DNA of 16,820 nucleotides, from contig VXZF01000471.1 in NCBI GenBank assembly GCA_009845645.1, positions 1 to 16,820 on the forward strand, written 5' to 3'. This DNA comes from Gemmatimonadota bacterium (GTDB lineage Bacteria > Latescibacterota > UBA2968 > UBA8231). The stretch's first letter is position 1. The number at the start of each line of letters is the position of its first letter. The translations under genes were made by a program, and so were the position numbers. Shown piece after piece: positions 1 through 8,849 of this stretch. The notes under the pieces were generated by a model. The model did no database searches, was not told where the DNA came from, and was given only the letters and a program-made list of their open reading frames with translations.

Positions 1-84
1 ACGCTTGAGAAAGACAGCATGGACTGGGACAGAGCATTGGAACGGACATTGACAGCAGACGACATTCGGATTTCGGAGCCGTAG
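1..84 (+). CDS. C-terminal fragment of an upstream gene (partial)
   Basis: Frame 1 is open from the window edge to a TAG at 82-84 and encodes 27 residues ending in LTADDIRISEP. The fragment is charged and looks like the acidic, helical tail of a soluble protein. It lies on the same strand as the sulfatase that follows and ends about 70 bases before that gene's start, so it may belong to the same operon. The product cannot be recognised from so little sequence. A chance open frame of 27 codons is possible, so confidence is moderate to low. Confidence 0.4.
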   Translation, partial: TLEKDSMDWDRALERTLTADDIRISEP

Positions 85-145
85 CAGCCGAGGTCGGAAT
101 AGCCCAATGGTCGTCGGCGAGGATGAGGACGACTAGAGAGCCAAC

Positions 146-150
146 GAGGT
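146..150 (+). promoter_or_regulatory. Ribosome binding site deciding the sulfatase start
   Basis: GAGGT lies five bases before the ATG at 156. The alternative upstream ATG at 123 has GAGG directly abutting it, with no usable spacing. This supports the shorter sulfatase. Confidence 0.55.
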
Positions 151-155
151 ATCAA

Positions 156-1595
156 ATGAATGTACTGCACATCCTATCTGATCAGCACCAAGCGGCCTGT
201 ATGGGCTGCGAAGGCCACGCGCAGGCGCTGACGCCCAACATGGATCGGCTGGCCAGCGAGGGTATGCGCTTTTCAGCGGCGTACACCCAGAATCCGATCT
301 GCACGCCTAGCCGCATGAGTATGTATACGGGCCAGTACTGTCATAACCACGGTTTTTTCGGTCTCGGCGGGCCGCGGCCGGAAGGAATGCAGAGTTTCCT
401 CGGCCACTTTAAGCAGCACGGGTACAAGACGGCGGTGATCGGCAAGACGCACGTGCCCAACCAGCCGCGCGACTGGCTGTTGGACCACGTTGACTACTGG
501 ATGTCTGGCACCTCGACGCCGGTGCCGGACGCAGGTGGTCTATCGCCGTATCAAACGTTTTTGGCCGGTGCCAGTCTTTTGGAGCAAAACGACAACTTCC
601 GCATCACTGGCTACCCAGCCCCCCACCCTGTTGGCCTGCCCCAGAACCAGTTCCGCGCCCGGCCGTCAGAACTGCCGCTGGAGTACAATGTCGAAACCTG
701 GTGTGTGGATCGGGCGATTGAGTTTATGGAGGGGTGCGAGGGAGATTCCTTCTGTATGCAGGTCTCGTTGCCGCGCCCGCACGCGCCCTATACGCCGGAT
801 CGAAAGTTTTGGGATATGTATGCAGACGACATTGCGTTGCCGGAGACCTATTACCAAGATCCCTCGGGCCGCCCGCCGCATTTCCGCGATATGCACGCGC
901 GATTTCAGCGGGCTTGGGAGGGGGAGGAATGGTTGCCGGAGGAGGGGGCGCGCAACATCTGGCGCGGCTATCTGGGCTGCGTGACGCAGGTTGACTACTG
1001 CATTGGCCGTCTTTTGGACTACCTTGACGAACGCGGCTTGGCTGGAGATACGATCGTCGTCTATAACTCCGACCACGGTGCGTACAGCACTGCTTTTGGC
1101 ATTCAGGAAAAGGCCCCCGGGATATGCTCGGAGGCGGTGTGTCGGGTGCCGATGCTCTGGCGGGTGCCGGGCGTTGCGGTCGCAGGCAGGGTTTGCGACG
1201 CGTTGGTGGAAAATGTCGATTTGGCCCCGACGTTTATGAGCCTCTGCGGTCTGCCGGCGATGGAGGGCATGGACGGGGTGGATATCAGCGAGCTTTTGCG
1301 GGGCGGAACCGATCCCGCGCATGAGGTGGCGGTCACTGAGCATCGGCACAGCAAGGCGCTGCGCTGGGGTAAATGGCGCTACGTACACTATCAGCCGGAG
1401 GATTTCGGAGTCGACTGCGGCGAGCTCTACAACTTGGAGGCCGATCCGCACGAGGCCCGCAATTTGTACGGCGAGCAGGCGTACCAAGAGATCGTCGAGC
1501 AGTGCGAGAAACTCCTATGCCACTGGCTGATCTCGACGCGGCAGTATCGCACGGCGTTCTTGGTGGGGGCGTGGAACGAGACTAATTACGCCTGA
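156..1595 (+). CDS. Type I sulfatase (formylglycine-dependent, arylsulfatase/choline-sulfatase-like)
   Basis: Hydrolyses a sulfate ester; the substrate cannot be read from the sequence, but the setting suggests a sulfated sugar. The 479-residue product starts MNVLHILSDQHQ, where Asp9/Gln10 are the expected N-terminal metal site. The sulfatase signature CTPSR is at residues 49-53, and Cys49 would be converted to formylglycine by a separate generating enzyme. Other expected active-site residues are present: Lys97 and His99 (IGKTH), His209 (PRPHAPY), Asp306-His307 (NSDHG) and Lys319. There is no signal peptide, so the enzyme is probably cytoplasmic, acting on imported substrate or fragments. An in-frame ATG lies at 123, but the ATG at 156 is preferred: GAGGT at 146-150 gives a well-spaced ribosome site, and the protein then begins directly at the first beta strand of the fold. 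Length is normal for the family. It heads a compact plus-strand gene cluster. Confidence 0.95.
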   Translation: MNVLHILSDQHQAACMGCEGHAQALTPNMDRLASEGMRFSAAYTQNPICTPSRMSMYTGQYCHNHGFFGLGGPRPEGMQSFLGHFKQHGYKTAVIGKTHVPNQPRDWLLDHVDYWMSGTSTPVPDAGGLSPYQTFLAGASLLEQNDNFRITGYPAPHPVGLPQNQFRARPSELPLEYNVETWCVDRAIEFMEGCEGDSFCMQVSLPRPHAPYTPDRKFWDMYADDIALPETYYQDPSGRPPHFRDMHARFQRAWEGEEWLPEEGARNIWRGYLGCVTQVDYCIGRLLDYLDERGLAGDTIVVYNSDHGAYSTAFGIQEKAPGICSEAVCRVPMLWRVPGVAVAGRVCDALVENVDLAPTFMSLCGLPAMEGMDGVDISELLRGGTDPAHEVAVTEHRHSKALRWGKWRYVHYQPEDFGVDCGELYNLEADPHEARNLYGEQAYQEIVEQCEKLLCHWLISTRQYRTAFLVGAWNETNYA

Positions 1596-1608
1596 GAGGT
1601 TCTCGTCG

Positions 1609-2796
1609 ATGAAATTCAATAACCATTCGCCCCGTTTTTCCTCTTTCTCCATCGGCCTCGATATGGATGTGAAGTTGCGGGGCCTGCGCAGTGGCTTCTG
1701 GCGTTGCTTTGGATTGTCGGTAGGCTTCCTGATCGCGTTGGTGCTGCTCGATCCATTTAGACCGACGGCAGAGCAAGACCCCCGTCCTCCAGCCATCAAG
1801 CTTGTCCAGACCCCTGTCGTGGCAGAGCAAGCTCCTGTCCTTGAACAAGAGCCTTCTTCTCAATCGATGGCATCTGAACCACCGCCGAGTCCGGTCAGTG
1901 TCGGCTCGCCTAGTGCCGGTACTCGAACCCAAAGCGTTGACCAGTCGGAACTACCTGTAGCAGGCAGTCTATCTTTCCTTCCCCGTGTTCCTCCTAGTGC
2001 GGTACGCACAGGGACGGGTTTAGCTCCGAGCCTATCAGCTATCGAAAATCCAGCCGACCTAACCCATAGATATGAGACGCCGGTAGATTTCTCCTTGGAG
2101 ATGCCGGATGTACACAGTATAGAGCCCGGCCAACATCAGCCCAGCGCCGCCGCCCAACAGGAGATCAAGAGTGTTGTCAAGCTAGCCAGTGTATGTTCAA
2201 GCAATGATTTAGGTTGGGAGCCAGCCGGTTTTGAAAATAATCGGACGGTCGATGCGTTGGCGGATGCACTCAATGAATACACGAGCCTACGAGTGGAAGT
2301 TGGCGATCAACTCACGTTTGGCGATGATCGCATCCTCGAACTCTCCTTAATTGCCAAGCCGATATACCGCAATCTAAGCGAGGAAGAATTGCAAAATGTA
2401 GTTCGATACCTCATGGAAGGGGGGTTCCTTTTGGGAGGGGTGCGCCAAGAGGTTATCTTTCGTGGCTTAGAACATCACGGTGGCTTGGTACAGGGGGAAG
2501 ATTTCTGGTCTGAGGTATTGCCAGACGATCATCCCGTCTATCGTGCCTTTTTTAAGCTAGAAGGAGGTTTGCAGCCCCGGACCTTGCTCAACATAAATCC
2601 CTCTGGAGGACCACCCCGTGCGACTGTAGTTAATGGCCTAGTGGGTTACTTCATTCAGGGCCGGATGTTCGGCATAGACCCTATTGAGAGTCAGGCTTGG
2701 CGGCGAGGGAATGACTTTGAGTTGATGCTCGCTACCAATATAGTGGTCTATGCGTTGACCCAAGAAGGTTCCATCGCTCAACTCACGACGAGATAA
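1609..2796 (+). CDS. TonB-like N-terminus fused to a DUF4159 domain
   Basis: Predicted inner-membrane-anchored protein of 395 residues. One hydrophobic segment lies at about 31-48 (WRCFGLSVGFLIALVLLDPF). A proline/serine/glutamine-rich stretch follows from about 50 to 190, the layout of TonB-type energy transducers. The C-terminal 195-390 matches the DUF4159 pattern: LSEEELQNVVRYLMEGGFLLGG, a DDHPVYRAFF segment, a GYFIQGRMFGI strand and the closing NIVVYALTQEG. DUF4159 is a domain of unknown biochemical role, related in fold to glutamine-amidotransferase-like/ThuA-type domains and often found near MoxR/BatA membrane systems. No energy-transducing TonB C-terminal domain is visible, so the TonB resemblance is limited to the N-terminal half. 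AGAGG at 1595-1599 is nine bases from the ATG, and the gene starts 13 bases after the sulfatase stop, so the two are likely co-transcribed. GC content is lower in parts (25 of 60 bases at 2341-2400) than in its neighbours. Confidence 0.78.
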   Translation: MKFNNHSPRFSSFSIGLDMDVKLRGLRSGFWRCFGLSVGFLIALVLLDPFRPTAEQDPRPPAIKLVQTPVVAEQAPVLEQEPSSQSMASEPPPSPVSVGSPSAGTRTQSVDQSELPVAGSLSFLPRVPPSAVRTGTGLAPSLSAIENPADLTHRYETPVDFSLEMPDVHSIEPGQHQPSAAAQQEIKSVVKLASVCSSNDLGWEPAGFENNRTVDALADALNEYTSLRVEVGDQLTFGDDRILELSLIAKPIYRNLSEEELQNVVRYLMEGGFLLGGVRQEVIFRGLEHHGGLVQGEDFWSEVLPDDHPVYRAFFKLEGGLQPRTLLNINPSGGPPRATVVNGLVGYFIQGRMFGIDPIESQAWRRGNDFELMLATNIVVYALTQEGSIAQLTTR

Positions 2797-2816
2797 GAGA
2801 GGAATTGAACTGCGCT

Positions 2817-4634
2817 ATGTACGAACAATTAGAGATACACTACGAAGGGCAGACGGAGTTCGTCGCCACGGAACAACAGGTCAAGCCTTTGCGGCTATTA
2901 GTTACTTGTCCGGCAGGCTTGGAAGCCGGGGCCGACGTGCGGGTTTCGATTGGCACGTTCCATTCCTATTCCCGCAAGTGGACGCTTGCAGACCCTTTTG
3001 TCGAAGGAGGTGAGGGCGTGGTGGTGGTCGGGCACGGGTTGGCGTGCGACTGGACCGATATGACGCGGGGTGGCGACGGGCCGGCTGGCGGCGGGTTGGT
3101 GGGGCGGCCGCTCAACGAACTCTACTTGTGTACCATCCAAGTTACCAAATCGCTGAGTGCGGGAGCGCGGCTGGTCTTTCCCTTTGGCGTGGTGCCGTCG
3201 CCGCACGCGGATATAAGCGGTGCCCTGCAAGTGCGAGTGCGGCGACCCGAAGCCGAGGTTTTCGAGAAGGTGGGAGAACCCATTCCACTGAGCAACGCTC
3301 CCGGCCCTCTGACACGGCTGGAAGGGAGGATTTCTGCTACGGAGGATGTGGAGGGAAAGCGCAGGGTCGTAGTTTTCGCGACGGACGATCATCTCAATCC
3401 AATACCTAGCTACCGGGGAACGGTGAATTTGCAGGCCGACGGCGGGATCGCCGGGTTGCCCTCCGAAGTGGAAATTGGTGCCGACGGGAGGGGTGTGGTT
3501 GAGGGCATTGAAGTGCAGGCCGACGGTCCAGTCCGCATCACCGTGCGCGATGTCGAGCGCGGTTTAGAAGCTCAGAGCGGTCCGACGCAGGCGGCCGGCG
3601 AACGCGGCCACTACTTCGGCGGCATCCACTTCCACACGCGGCTTTCGGTAGATGGCGACCGGGAGCCGCGCGCGGCCTACGCCTATGCCCGCGACTTTCT
3701 CAACCTCGACGTGATCGCGATGACCGACCACGCGCCGATTGGCCCCGGATGGGCCGAGTGCTTGACGGTCAATGAGGAGTTTTACGAGCCGGGCCGCTTT
3801 GTGACGATCCCTGCGTGGGAAAGCTCCAATGCGTACGGGCACGCCAATCTCTATCTGCGCACGCCGGAGGTCGATGGCGGTACTTGGCACTGGAAACCGG
3901 AGCTTTGTCCCTCGGAAGTAACTTGGGACGAGGATGTGGTCATGGTGCCGCACCATCCCAACTGTGGACAGCCCATCGAATACGGCAAGCATCGCGAGGT
4001 CATGGGCAAGACGTTTTACTGGTCGCAATACCACTGGGAGTTTCCCAACAAGCGGGCTAGATTGGTGGAAATCGTCCAAGGGCGGGGCAATTTTGAAGCC
4101 GACGCGCTCGACGAGTACTGGGGTATTCGCCTAGGAGAGTTGGGAGCTTCGGTACAGGACGCTTTTGCCCAAGGCTGGCGCTTGGGGTTTGTGGCCGGGA
4201 CTGACAACCATCAGGGACACCCGACGCAAAATCCGGGCGGCTATGTGGGCATGACCTGTTTCCGGGCGACGGAGTTGACCCGCGAGGCCGTGTGGCAGGC
4301 AATGGACCAGCGCTGGACCTACGCGACTTCAGGCGTGCCGATTGTCTGCGACTATGCGGTCAACGGCGTGCGCGCGGGCGCGGAGGGCGCACTGGCGGAA
4401 GGCGAGCAGGTGCATTTTTCCGCCAGCCTGCACGGGACCGCGCCGATTGAGCGAGTGGAGATCATTGCCAACGGGCAGTGCGTCTGGCAGGACGTGCCCA
4501 ATGCTTGGGACGTGGAAATCGACGGGCCCGAGTTGCCAGCACCAGAGGGTGCATGGTCCTATTACTATCTGCGGCTGCGGCAGAAGGACGGACACCGGGC
4601 GTGGCTGAGTCCAGTGTGGTTGGACCGGGGATGA
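2817..4634 (+). CDS. DUF3604 / PHP-like metal-dependent hydrolase
   Basis: About 605 residues. The central part, from roughly residue 265 to 500, carries a PHP-type set of metal ligands in the usual order: GIHFHTRLS, a strand ending MTDHAP, IPAWESSNAYGHAN, VPHHPNC, and GFVAGTDNHQG near the end. PHP domains are TIM-barrel-like phosphoesterase/hydrolase folds; DUF3604 members are common in marine glycan-degrading bacteria and their substrate is unknown. About 260 residues in front and 100 behind are beta-rich and could be accessory or binding domains. No signal peptide is seen. The start is uncertain: a TTG at 2805 has GAGAGG two bases upstream, whereas the ATG at 2817 is 14 bases downstream of it; ATG was chosen because neither spacing is ideal. 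It follows the DUF4159 gene by about 20 bases and overlaps the next gene by ATGA. Confidence 0.85.
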   Translation: MYEQLEIHYEGQTEFVATEQQVKPLRLLVTCPAGLEAGADVRVSIGTFHSYSRKWTLADPFVEGGEGVVVVGHGLACDWTDMTRGGDGPAGGGLVGRPLNELYLCTIQVTKSLSAGARLVFPFGVVPSPHADISGALQVRVRRPEAEVFEKVGEPIPLSNAPGPLTRLEGRISATEDVEGKRRVVVFATDDHLNPIPSYRGTVNLQADGGIAGLPSEVEIGADGRGVVEGIEVQADGPVRITVRDVERGLEAQSGPTQAAGERGHYFGGIHFHTRLSVDGDREPRAAYAYARDFLNLDVIAMTDHAPIGPGWAECLTVNEEFYEPGRFVTIPAWESSNAYGHANLYLRTPEVDGGTWHWKPELCPSEVTWDEDVVMVPHHPNCGQPIEYGKHREVMGKTFYWSQYHWEFPNKRARLVEIVQGRGNFEADALDEYWGIRLGELGASVQDAFAQGWRLGFVAGTDNHQGHPTQNPGGYVGMTCFRATELTREAVWQAMDQRWTYATSGVPIVCDYAVNGVRAGAEGALAEGEQVHFSASLHGTAPIERVEIIANGQCVWQDVPNAWDVEIDGPELPAPEGAWSYYYLRLRQKDGHRAWLSPVWLDRG

Positions 4635-4825
4635 ACGGAACGAGACGGGCCGATATAGAGCCTGGGGTACGCGTTGCCATCGTGCAGAAGCAGGATCAGC
4701 GCACGGGGCGGCTGACCGAAGGCGTGGTGCGGGATATTCTAACCAAATCGGCGACGCATCCGCACGGGATTAAGGTACGCTTGGAGACCGGCGAAGTCGG
4801 CAGAGTCAAGCAAGTAAGCGGTTAG
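4631..4825 (+). CDS. ywbE: YwbE family protein (DUF2196)
   Basis: A 64-residue protein with the pattern of the YwbE family: MNGTRRADIEPG, then VAIVQKQDQRTGRLTEGVV, then THPHGIKVRLETGEVGRVK. The family is small, conserved and of unknown function; the fold looks like a small beta-barrel. Its ATG overlaps the stop of the DUF3604 gene (ATGA at 4631-4634), so translation is probably coupled; no independent ribosome site is obvious. The stop TAG (4823-4825) shares bases with the stop of the convergent membrane-protein gene. Length is complete for the family. It has no evident metabolic link to the sugar genes and may simply ride at the end of the operon. Confidence 0.88.
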   Translation: MNGTRRADIEPGVRVAIVQKQDQRTGRLTEGVVRDILTKSATHPHGIKVRLETGEVGRVKQVSG

Positions 4826-6717
4826 AAGTAGTAGAAAGAATAGACCAAAGACGACCCACCCACGCCGACGCAGGCTCCCATGATAAATCCCAGAAAGAGT
4901 GGCCGCACTTTCCTGTATAGAATAACTCCTCCGTAGCTGATCAGAATCGACTTAACGAGCCAAGCGAGGAATATCCCAAACCAATCGCCGCGCACGGTAT
5001 TGGTCAGGGCCACGGCCAGCCCCACCGGGTGCAGCGGCCAGCCAGCTAGGCGGTGCTGGGCAAAGGAAAGTAGTGCGGCGAGTCCTGCACCGATGCCAGT
5101 GAACAGAGTGGTCAAGTGTTGGGGTGGGTGCGGGTTGTTGACCGTTTTGGCGACCCAACCCCACTTGCTCAGCGGCGAGTTGATGTAGTACCAGCGGAAG
5201 CCGTGCATCATGCCGTGCTGATAGCCCAGCCAGATATAGACCACGATGGTGGTGATTGCGCTGACGACGAGGGCGGAGGCGAGAAAGAACAGCAGCTTGC
5301 GGGCGCTGATTTTTTCCTTGACCTCCTCGCAGACCTTGAAGGCGTGAGCCATCGTGCCCATGAAGAACAATTGCACGTCCGCGGCCCAGACCATGTTGAG
5401 CCCCATAGCCGTAAGCCCCTTATCGCCGAAATAGGCCGTGCCGAAGATGTTGGTAAAAAGCGGCGGAATGGAATGAGGTGCGCGCAGCCGTCCCAAGCCG
5501 GTCTGGACCAGCAAGCGCGCTGTGCCCAAGAAGACCAACAGCGCGACTAGCAAAAAGGCCAAGCTCCAGCCGAAGGAAAGGCCGGTAGCGTGGAGGAAGT
5601 ACGCCATGTAGACCAAGCCGACGACTCCCATTAGCGCCGAGGTGCGTGGCGAGGGCAGGTGTGTGTTCGGACCTCTTGCGCCGCTGGCGATAGCACGCCA
5701 CTGGTCTTTGAGGAAGTCGCGCGACATCCACAGCGACGAGAGGATCAGGAAGATGAGCGCCCCCATCTGCTGATGCGACATTAGCACTGAGACCTGCTGG
5801 TGAGGCTGGGCAGGGAGATTGACGACAACGCCGAGAAAGCCCAACAGGCCGTGTTCGAGATAGATGAGGATGTGAAAGAGCCAGACGCTCAAGAGCACAT
5901 TGAGGTTGAGCAAGTAGCTCAAGCCGACGACGAGGAAGTTGACGTTGATTCCATAGGAGATGCCGATGCGGCGCAAAAAGATGCGCGTCGAAGGGATGCC
6001 GAAGTTATTGATGGTCTCAAAGTCGAACACTTGATCAAGCATGTTGACGGTCGGGATGATCCAGGCGATGAAAAAACCGACCCAGAACAGCGGATTCCTA
6101 AAAAGGCTTTTGGCAGGGTTTTCTACGCTTTCGACCATCGCCGTCGGCACTACGGCCAAGGGATAGACCAAGCGCTCGCCGCTGGCCCACTGGTGGTGAA
6201 GCAGGGCGATGAGCGAGAAGCTGACTAGGAAGAAGGCGATCATGAACAGGCCCCAGAAGATAGAAGGGCCGAGCCAGGCATCCCACGGCAGCGGCGCACC
6301 TTCTGGGGCGCCCTCGAAGAGGTTGCGGATCATCTCTAGATCGCGCGGGGCGGCCCAGTCGGGGATGTGGTCCCAGAGCAGTTCGCGCCAGTTGTTTTCC
6401 GGGGTGGCGTAGTAGAAGACGCCGGCGAGCAGGGGGATAAAATAGCCGCCAAAGCCCATAGTCGGCATGACTGTGGCCACCATTAGCGCGGCGTAGATGA
6501 GGGCAAAAGTCGAAGTTGGCAGCCGCAGGAAGGGACGAATTAGCGCGAGCAGGAGCGCGGTAAGCGCGACCCAGAACAGAGCGAAGATGACGCCGACGGT
6601 GTTGAAGTGGTCGGCGTAGCCCGAGTAGCGGTCGAGCAGGATATAGCTGCGCACCCCGATGAAGTTGTGGCCGACGCACAGCGCCATGGCCAGCGTCCAT
6701 TCGAGGGCGGAGCGCAT
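4822..6717 (-). CDS. DUF6785/DUF6784 family polytopic membrane protein
   Basis: About 631 residues with roughly a dozen hydrophobic segments across the length, starting with an N-terminal helix at about residues 5-25. The blocks SYILLDRYSGYADHF, PENNWRELLWDHIPDW, APRDLEMIRNLFEG and GERLVYPLAVVP match the pattern of the DUF6785/DUF6784 proteins found in Planctomycetes, Poribacteria and relatives. These are remotely like oligopeptide (OPT) transporters, but their function is not established. It is the last gene of the minus-strand operon: its ATG at 6717 overlaps the stop of the solute-binding protein by one base (TGATG), and a GTG one codon upstream (6720) is an equally possible start. Such tight coupling suggests it works with the ABC importer, perhaps as a second uptake route or an accessory permease. 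The TAA stop overlaps the convergent YwbE gene by four bases. Confidence 0.82.
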   Translation of the reverse strand: MRSALEWTLAMALCVGHNFIGVRSYILLDRYSGYADHFNTVGVIFALFWVALTALLLALIRPFLRLPTSTFALIYAALMVATVMPTMGFGGYFIPLLAGVFYYATPENNWRELLWDHIPDWAAPRDLEMIRNLFEGAPEGAPLPWDAWLGPSIFWGLFMIAFFLVSFSLIALLHHQWASGERLVYPLAVVPTAMVESVENPAKSLFRNPLFWVGFFIAWIIPTVNMLDQVFDFETINNFGIPSTRIFLRRIGISYGINVNFLVVGLSYLLNLNVLLSVWLFHILIYLEHGLLGFLGVVVNLPAQPHQQVSVLMSHQQMGALIFLILSSLWMSRDFLKDQWRAIASGARGPNTHLPSPRTSALMGVVGLVYMAYFLHATGLSFGWSLAFLLVALLVFLGTARLLVQTGLGRLRAPHSIPPLFTNIFGTAYFGDKGLTAMGLNMVWAADVQLFFMGTMAHAFKVCEEVKEKISARKLLFFLASALVVSAITTIVVYIWLGYQHGMMHGFRWYYINSPLSKWGWVAKTVNNPHPPQHLTTLFTGIGAGLAALLSFAQHRLAGWPLHPVGLAVALTNTVRGDWFGIFLAWLVKSILISYGGVILYRKVRPLFLGFIMGACVGVGGSSLVYSFYYF

Positions 6718-8018
6718 CACTTGTTGCCCTTGCGCCCGGCCTCCCAGTCGTCGTCGAGCATTTTGAGTAGTGCGTCCATGTCGCGGTTACCGGCTTGGAT
6801 TTCCTGCATGACGCGGGCTAAGGAGTGGACGAAGCCAGTGGGGGGGTAGTCCTCAATCGAGATGAAGTAGCCGGGCGTCCAGCCCCAGTGGTCGAGGTTG
6901 GTGCTCATGCGCTCGAAGAGACGCTGGGTCGGTCCCCAGGTGCTTTTGGGGCCATCGACGCCTTCGATCTGGGTGGCGTTGAGCAACATGCCCTCGGCGT
7001 TGAGATACGCCTGATAGACCTCTGGGTGGTAGTAGGCTTCGAGCACGGCGAGGGCTTTGTCGTAGTACATGCCTTGGGCGCTGGAGGTCATGGACCAGCC
7101 GCGTTGCTGGTTGGAGGTGTTGACGAAGAGGGGCTGGTGGCCGGTCATGGAGGGAATGGGCCAGTACTCGATTTCAAAGTTGACCTGTAGTGGCTCGACG
7201 TCGCCGCTCATCCAGCAACCCATCATCCAAGTGGCGGCGTGCTCGTTGAAGAAGTCGCGCTGCTCTTCGTTGTACCCGTCGCTCAGCGAGCCTTTTTCGA
7301 CGAAGTTATCCAGCAGCGCGATCATGTTTGCCATGATGGGGCGCATCAGTGGGTCGGTGGCAAAGGTGATTTCGCCGCGGTCGCGGCGCACCGTCCAAGA
7401 AGGCTCGTCGGCTGGGCGGGTTGGATCGTAGAGGTTGGTTTGAATCGCGTAGGAGAGGGGCACCCCAGCCGACCACTCGCGGCCCCCGTAGACGAGGGGC
7501 TTGTACCCAGCGGCTTTTATCTTGTGCAGGGCATCGATAAAGGCGCCCCAAGTCTGCGGTGGCTCGGTAATGCCGGCCTCGGTCCAGATGCGCTTGTTGA
7601 CGGCGATGCCAGTGATCTGGCGACCGACTTGGGCTGTGTAGTATTGGCCGTTGTGCAACGGCGGCAAGTTCTGCCCCACTCGCTCGTAGATTTCGCGGGG
7701 AATGGGAAGCAAGTGGTTGCCATTGGCTAGGAATTTGGTGTAGTCGAGGGTCATTACCACGTGGGGCAGGTCGCCGGTGGCAATGGCGCGGCGGTAGTAC
7801 GCGCCGGCGTCTTCATTGCCCAAGTCGATCAACTCCAGCGTCCAGCCGGGGTTCTGGCGCTCAAAGGTGGCCTTCCAGATGTCCCAGTGGACTTGGAAGC
7901 CGGGTCGGCCGCCGATATTGCGGGTGACACGCACGACGTGGGCGTCTTCCTCGCTGGTGCAGGCCCCGAAAGCGAGGAGAGCGGCGAGGGCAAAGGTTGC
8001 GAATTTGGCAAGAGGCAT
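6717..8018 (-). CDS. ABC transporter substrate-binding lipoprotein (family 1, sugar type)
   Basis: A 433-residue periplasmic or membrane-tethered binding protein that captures the substrate, probably a carbohydrate, for the adjacent permeases. Residues 1-20 are a lipoprotein signal: hydrophobic stretch FATFALAALLAFGAC with lipobox FGAC and lipidated Cys20. The mature part has the features of cluster-B, family-1 binding proteins: an early strand VRVTRNIGG, then FERQNPGWTLELIDLG, a WTEAGITEPPQTWGAFIDAL helix pair, and a late GWSMTSSAQGMYYDKALAVLE helix region. Length fits the family (usually 400-450). The ATG at 8016-8018 follows the MalG-like permease stop by 12 bases, with GAGG about 10 bases upstream. 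Ligand identity cannot be read; the nearby sulfatase makes a sulfated or desulfated sugar plausible. Confidence 0.9.
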   Translation of the reverse strand: MPLAKFATFALAALLAFGACTSEEDAHVVRVTRNIGGRPGFQVHWDIWKATFERQNPGWTLELIDLGNEDAGAYYRRAIATGDLPHVVMTLDYTKFLANGNHLLPIPREIYERVGQNLPPLHNGQYYTAQVGRQITGIAVNKRIWTEAGITEPPQTWGAFIDALHKIKAAGYKPLVYGGREWSAGVPLSYAIQTNLYDPTRPADEPSWTVRRDRGEITFATDPLMRPIMANMIALLDNFVEKGSLSDGYNEEQRDFFNEHAATWMMGCWMSGDVEPLQVNFEIEYWPIPSMTGHQPLFVNTSNQQRGWSMTSSAQGMYYDKALAVLEAYYHPEVYQAYLNAEGMLLNATQIEGVDGPKSTWGPTQRLFERMSTNLDHWGWTPGYFISIEDYPPTGFVHSLARVMQEIQAGNRDMDALLKMLDDDWEAGRKGNK

Positions 8019-8030
8019 AGAGTGAAATCC

Positions 8031-8849
8031 TCAGCGGATGGAACCAGCGGTTAGGCCTTTGACGAAGCGGCGCTGCATGGCAAGATAGAGTATAGTGACG
8101 GGCAGCGACAAGACCACGACGCCGGCGAAGATGTAGTTCCAGTTTTTGACGTACTTGTCCGAGAGAAAGCGCCATAACTGCACAAAGGCCAGTTCGCCCT
8201 TATTGGTGCCCATGAGGATGAATGCGTGGGGGAAGTCGTTCCAGGTAAAGAGGCCCCAAAAGATGATGATCGTCACCGTGCAGGGAGTCAGCAACGGGAA
8301 GATCACGCGCCAGAAGGTACCAAAGGGCGTGCAGCCGTCGATCAGCGCTGCTTCTTCGAGGTCGCGAGGGATGGAGCGCATGAAGCCGCTGTAGATAAAC
8401 AGGCACAGGGGCAGGCCGTAGGACACGTAGTGCAGCCAGAGGGCAAAGTACGTGTAGCCGATGCCGAGATAGTTAAATTGGCGCAGGAGCGGCAACATGA
8501 GGATCTGGAACGGCACGGTGATCCCGGCGAGGAAGAAGATGCTCCAGAAATGGCCCGTGCGCATGCGGCGACGCGTGAGGGAGTACGCGGCCATGGAAGC
8601 GACGACGATGAGGGTGGTGATGACGGCAACGCACATCAGTAGGCTGTTGAACATCGGCGCGGCTAGCTTGATGCCGGTGAAGATGTAGTGGTAGTTTTCG
8701 AGGGTCGGTGCCTCGGGGAGTGCTACAGGTGAGCGGACGATTTCCGGCAGGGTCTTGAATGAGTTGAGTAGCGCTAGAACACAGGGCGACACGTAGAGCA
8801 GCCCTAAGAGCAGCATGCCGATCTCGAAGAGGGGCAGGCGGCGTCTCAT
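8031..8849 (-). CDS. ABC sugar transporter permease, MalG-like (binding-protein-dependent)
   Basis: A 272-residue inner-membrane permease of the CUT1 type, with about six transmembrane helices. The EAA loop that contacts the ATPase is visible as EEAALIDGCTPFGTFWRVIFPLL near residues 180-203. The C-terminal end AMQRRFVKGLTAGSIR is the conserved MalG-type tail (RxFVxGLTxGAxK), so the protein is complete. Its ATG overlaps the stop of the MalF-like gene (ATGA at 8846-8849), showing translational coupling. It would pair with the upstream permease and the lipoprotein downstream. Confidence 0.94.
   Translation of the reverse strand: MRRRLPLFEIGMLLLGLLYVSPCVLALLNSFKTLPEIVRSPVALPEAPTLENYHYIFTGIKLAAPMFNSLLMCVAVITTLIVVASMAAYSLTRRRMRTGHFWSIFFLAGITVPFQILMLPLLRQFNYLGIGYTYFALWLHYVSYGLPLCLFIYSGFMRSIPRDLEEAALIDGCTPFGTFWRVIFPLLTPCTVTIIIFWGLFTWNDFPHAFILMGTNKGELAFVQLWRFLSDKYVKNWNYIFAGVVVLSLPVTILYLAMQRRFVKGLTAGSIR

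Noticed and set aside
666..1487. A 273-codon open frame antisense to the sulfatase.
   Set aside because: The sulfatase frame has all catalytic motifs; the antisense product shows none and is explained by GC-rich codon use.
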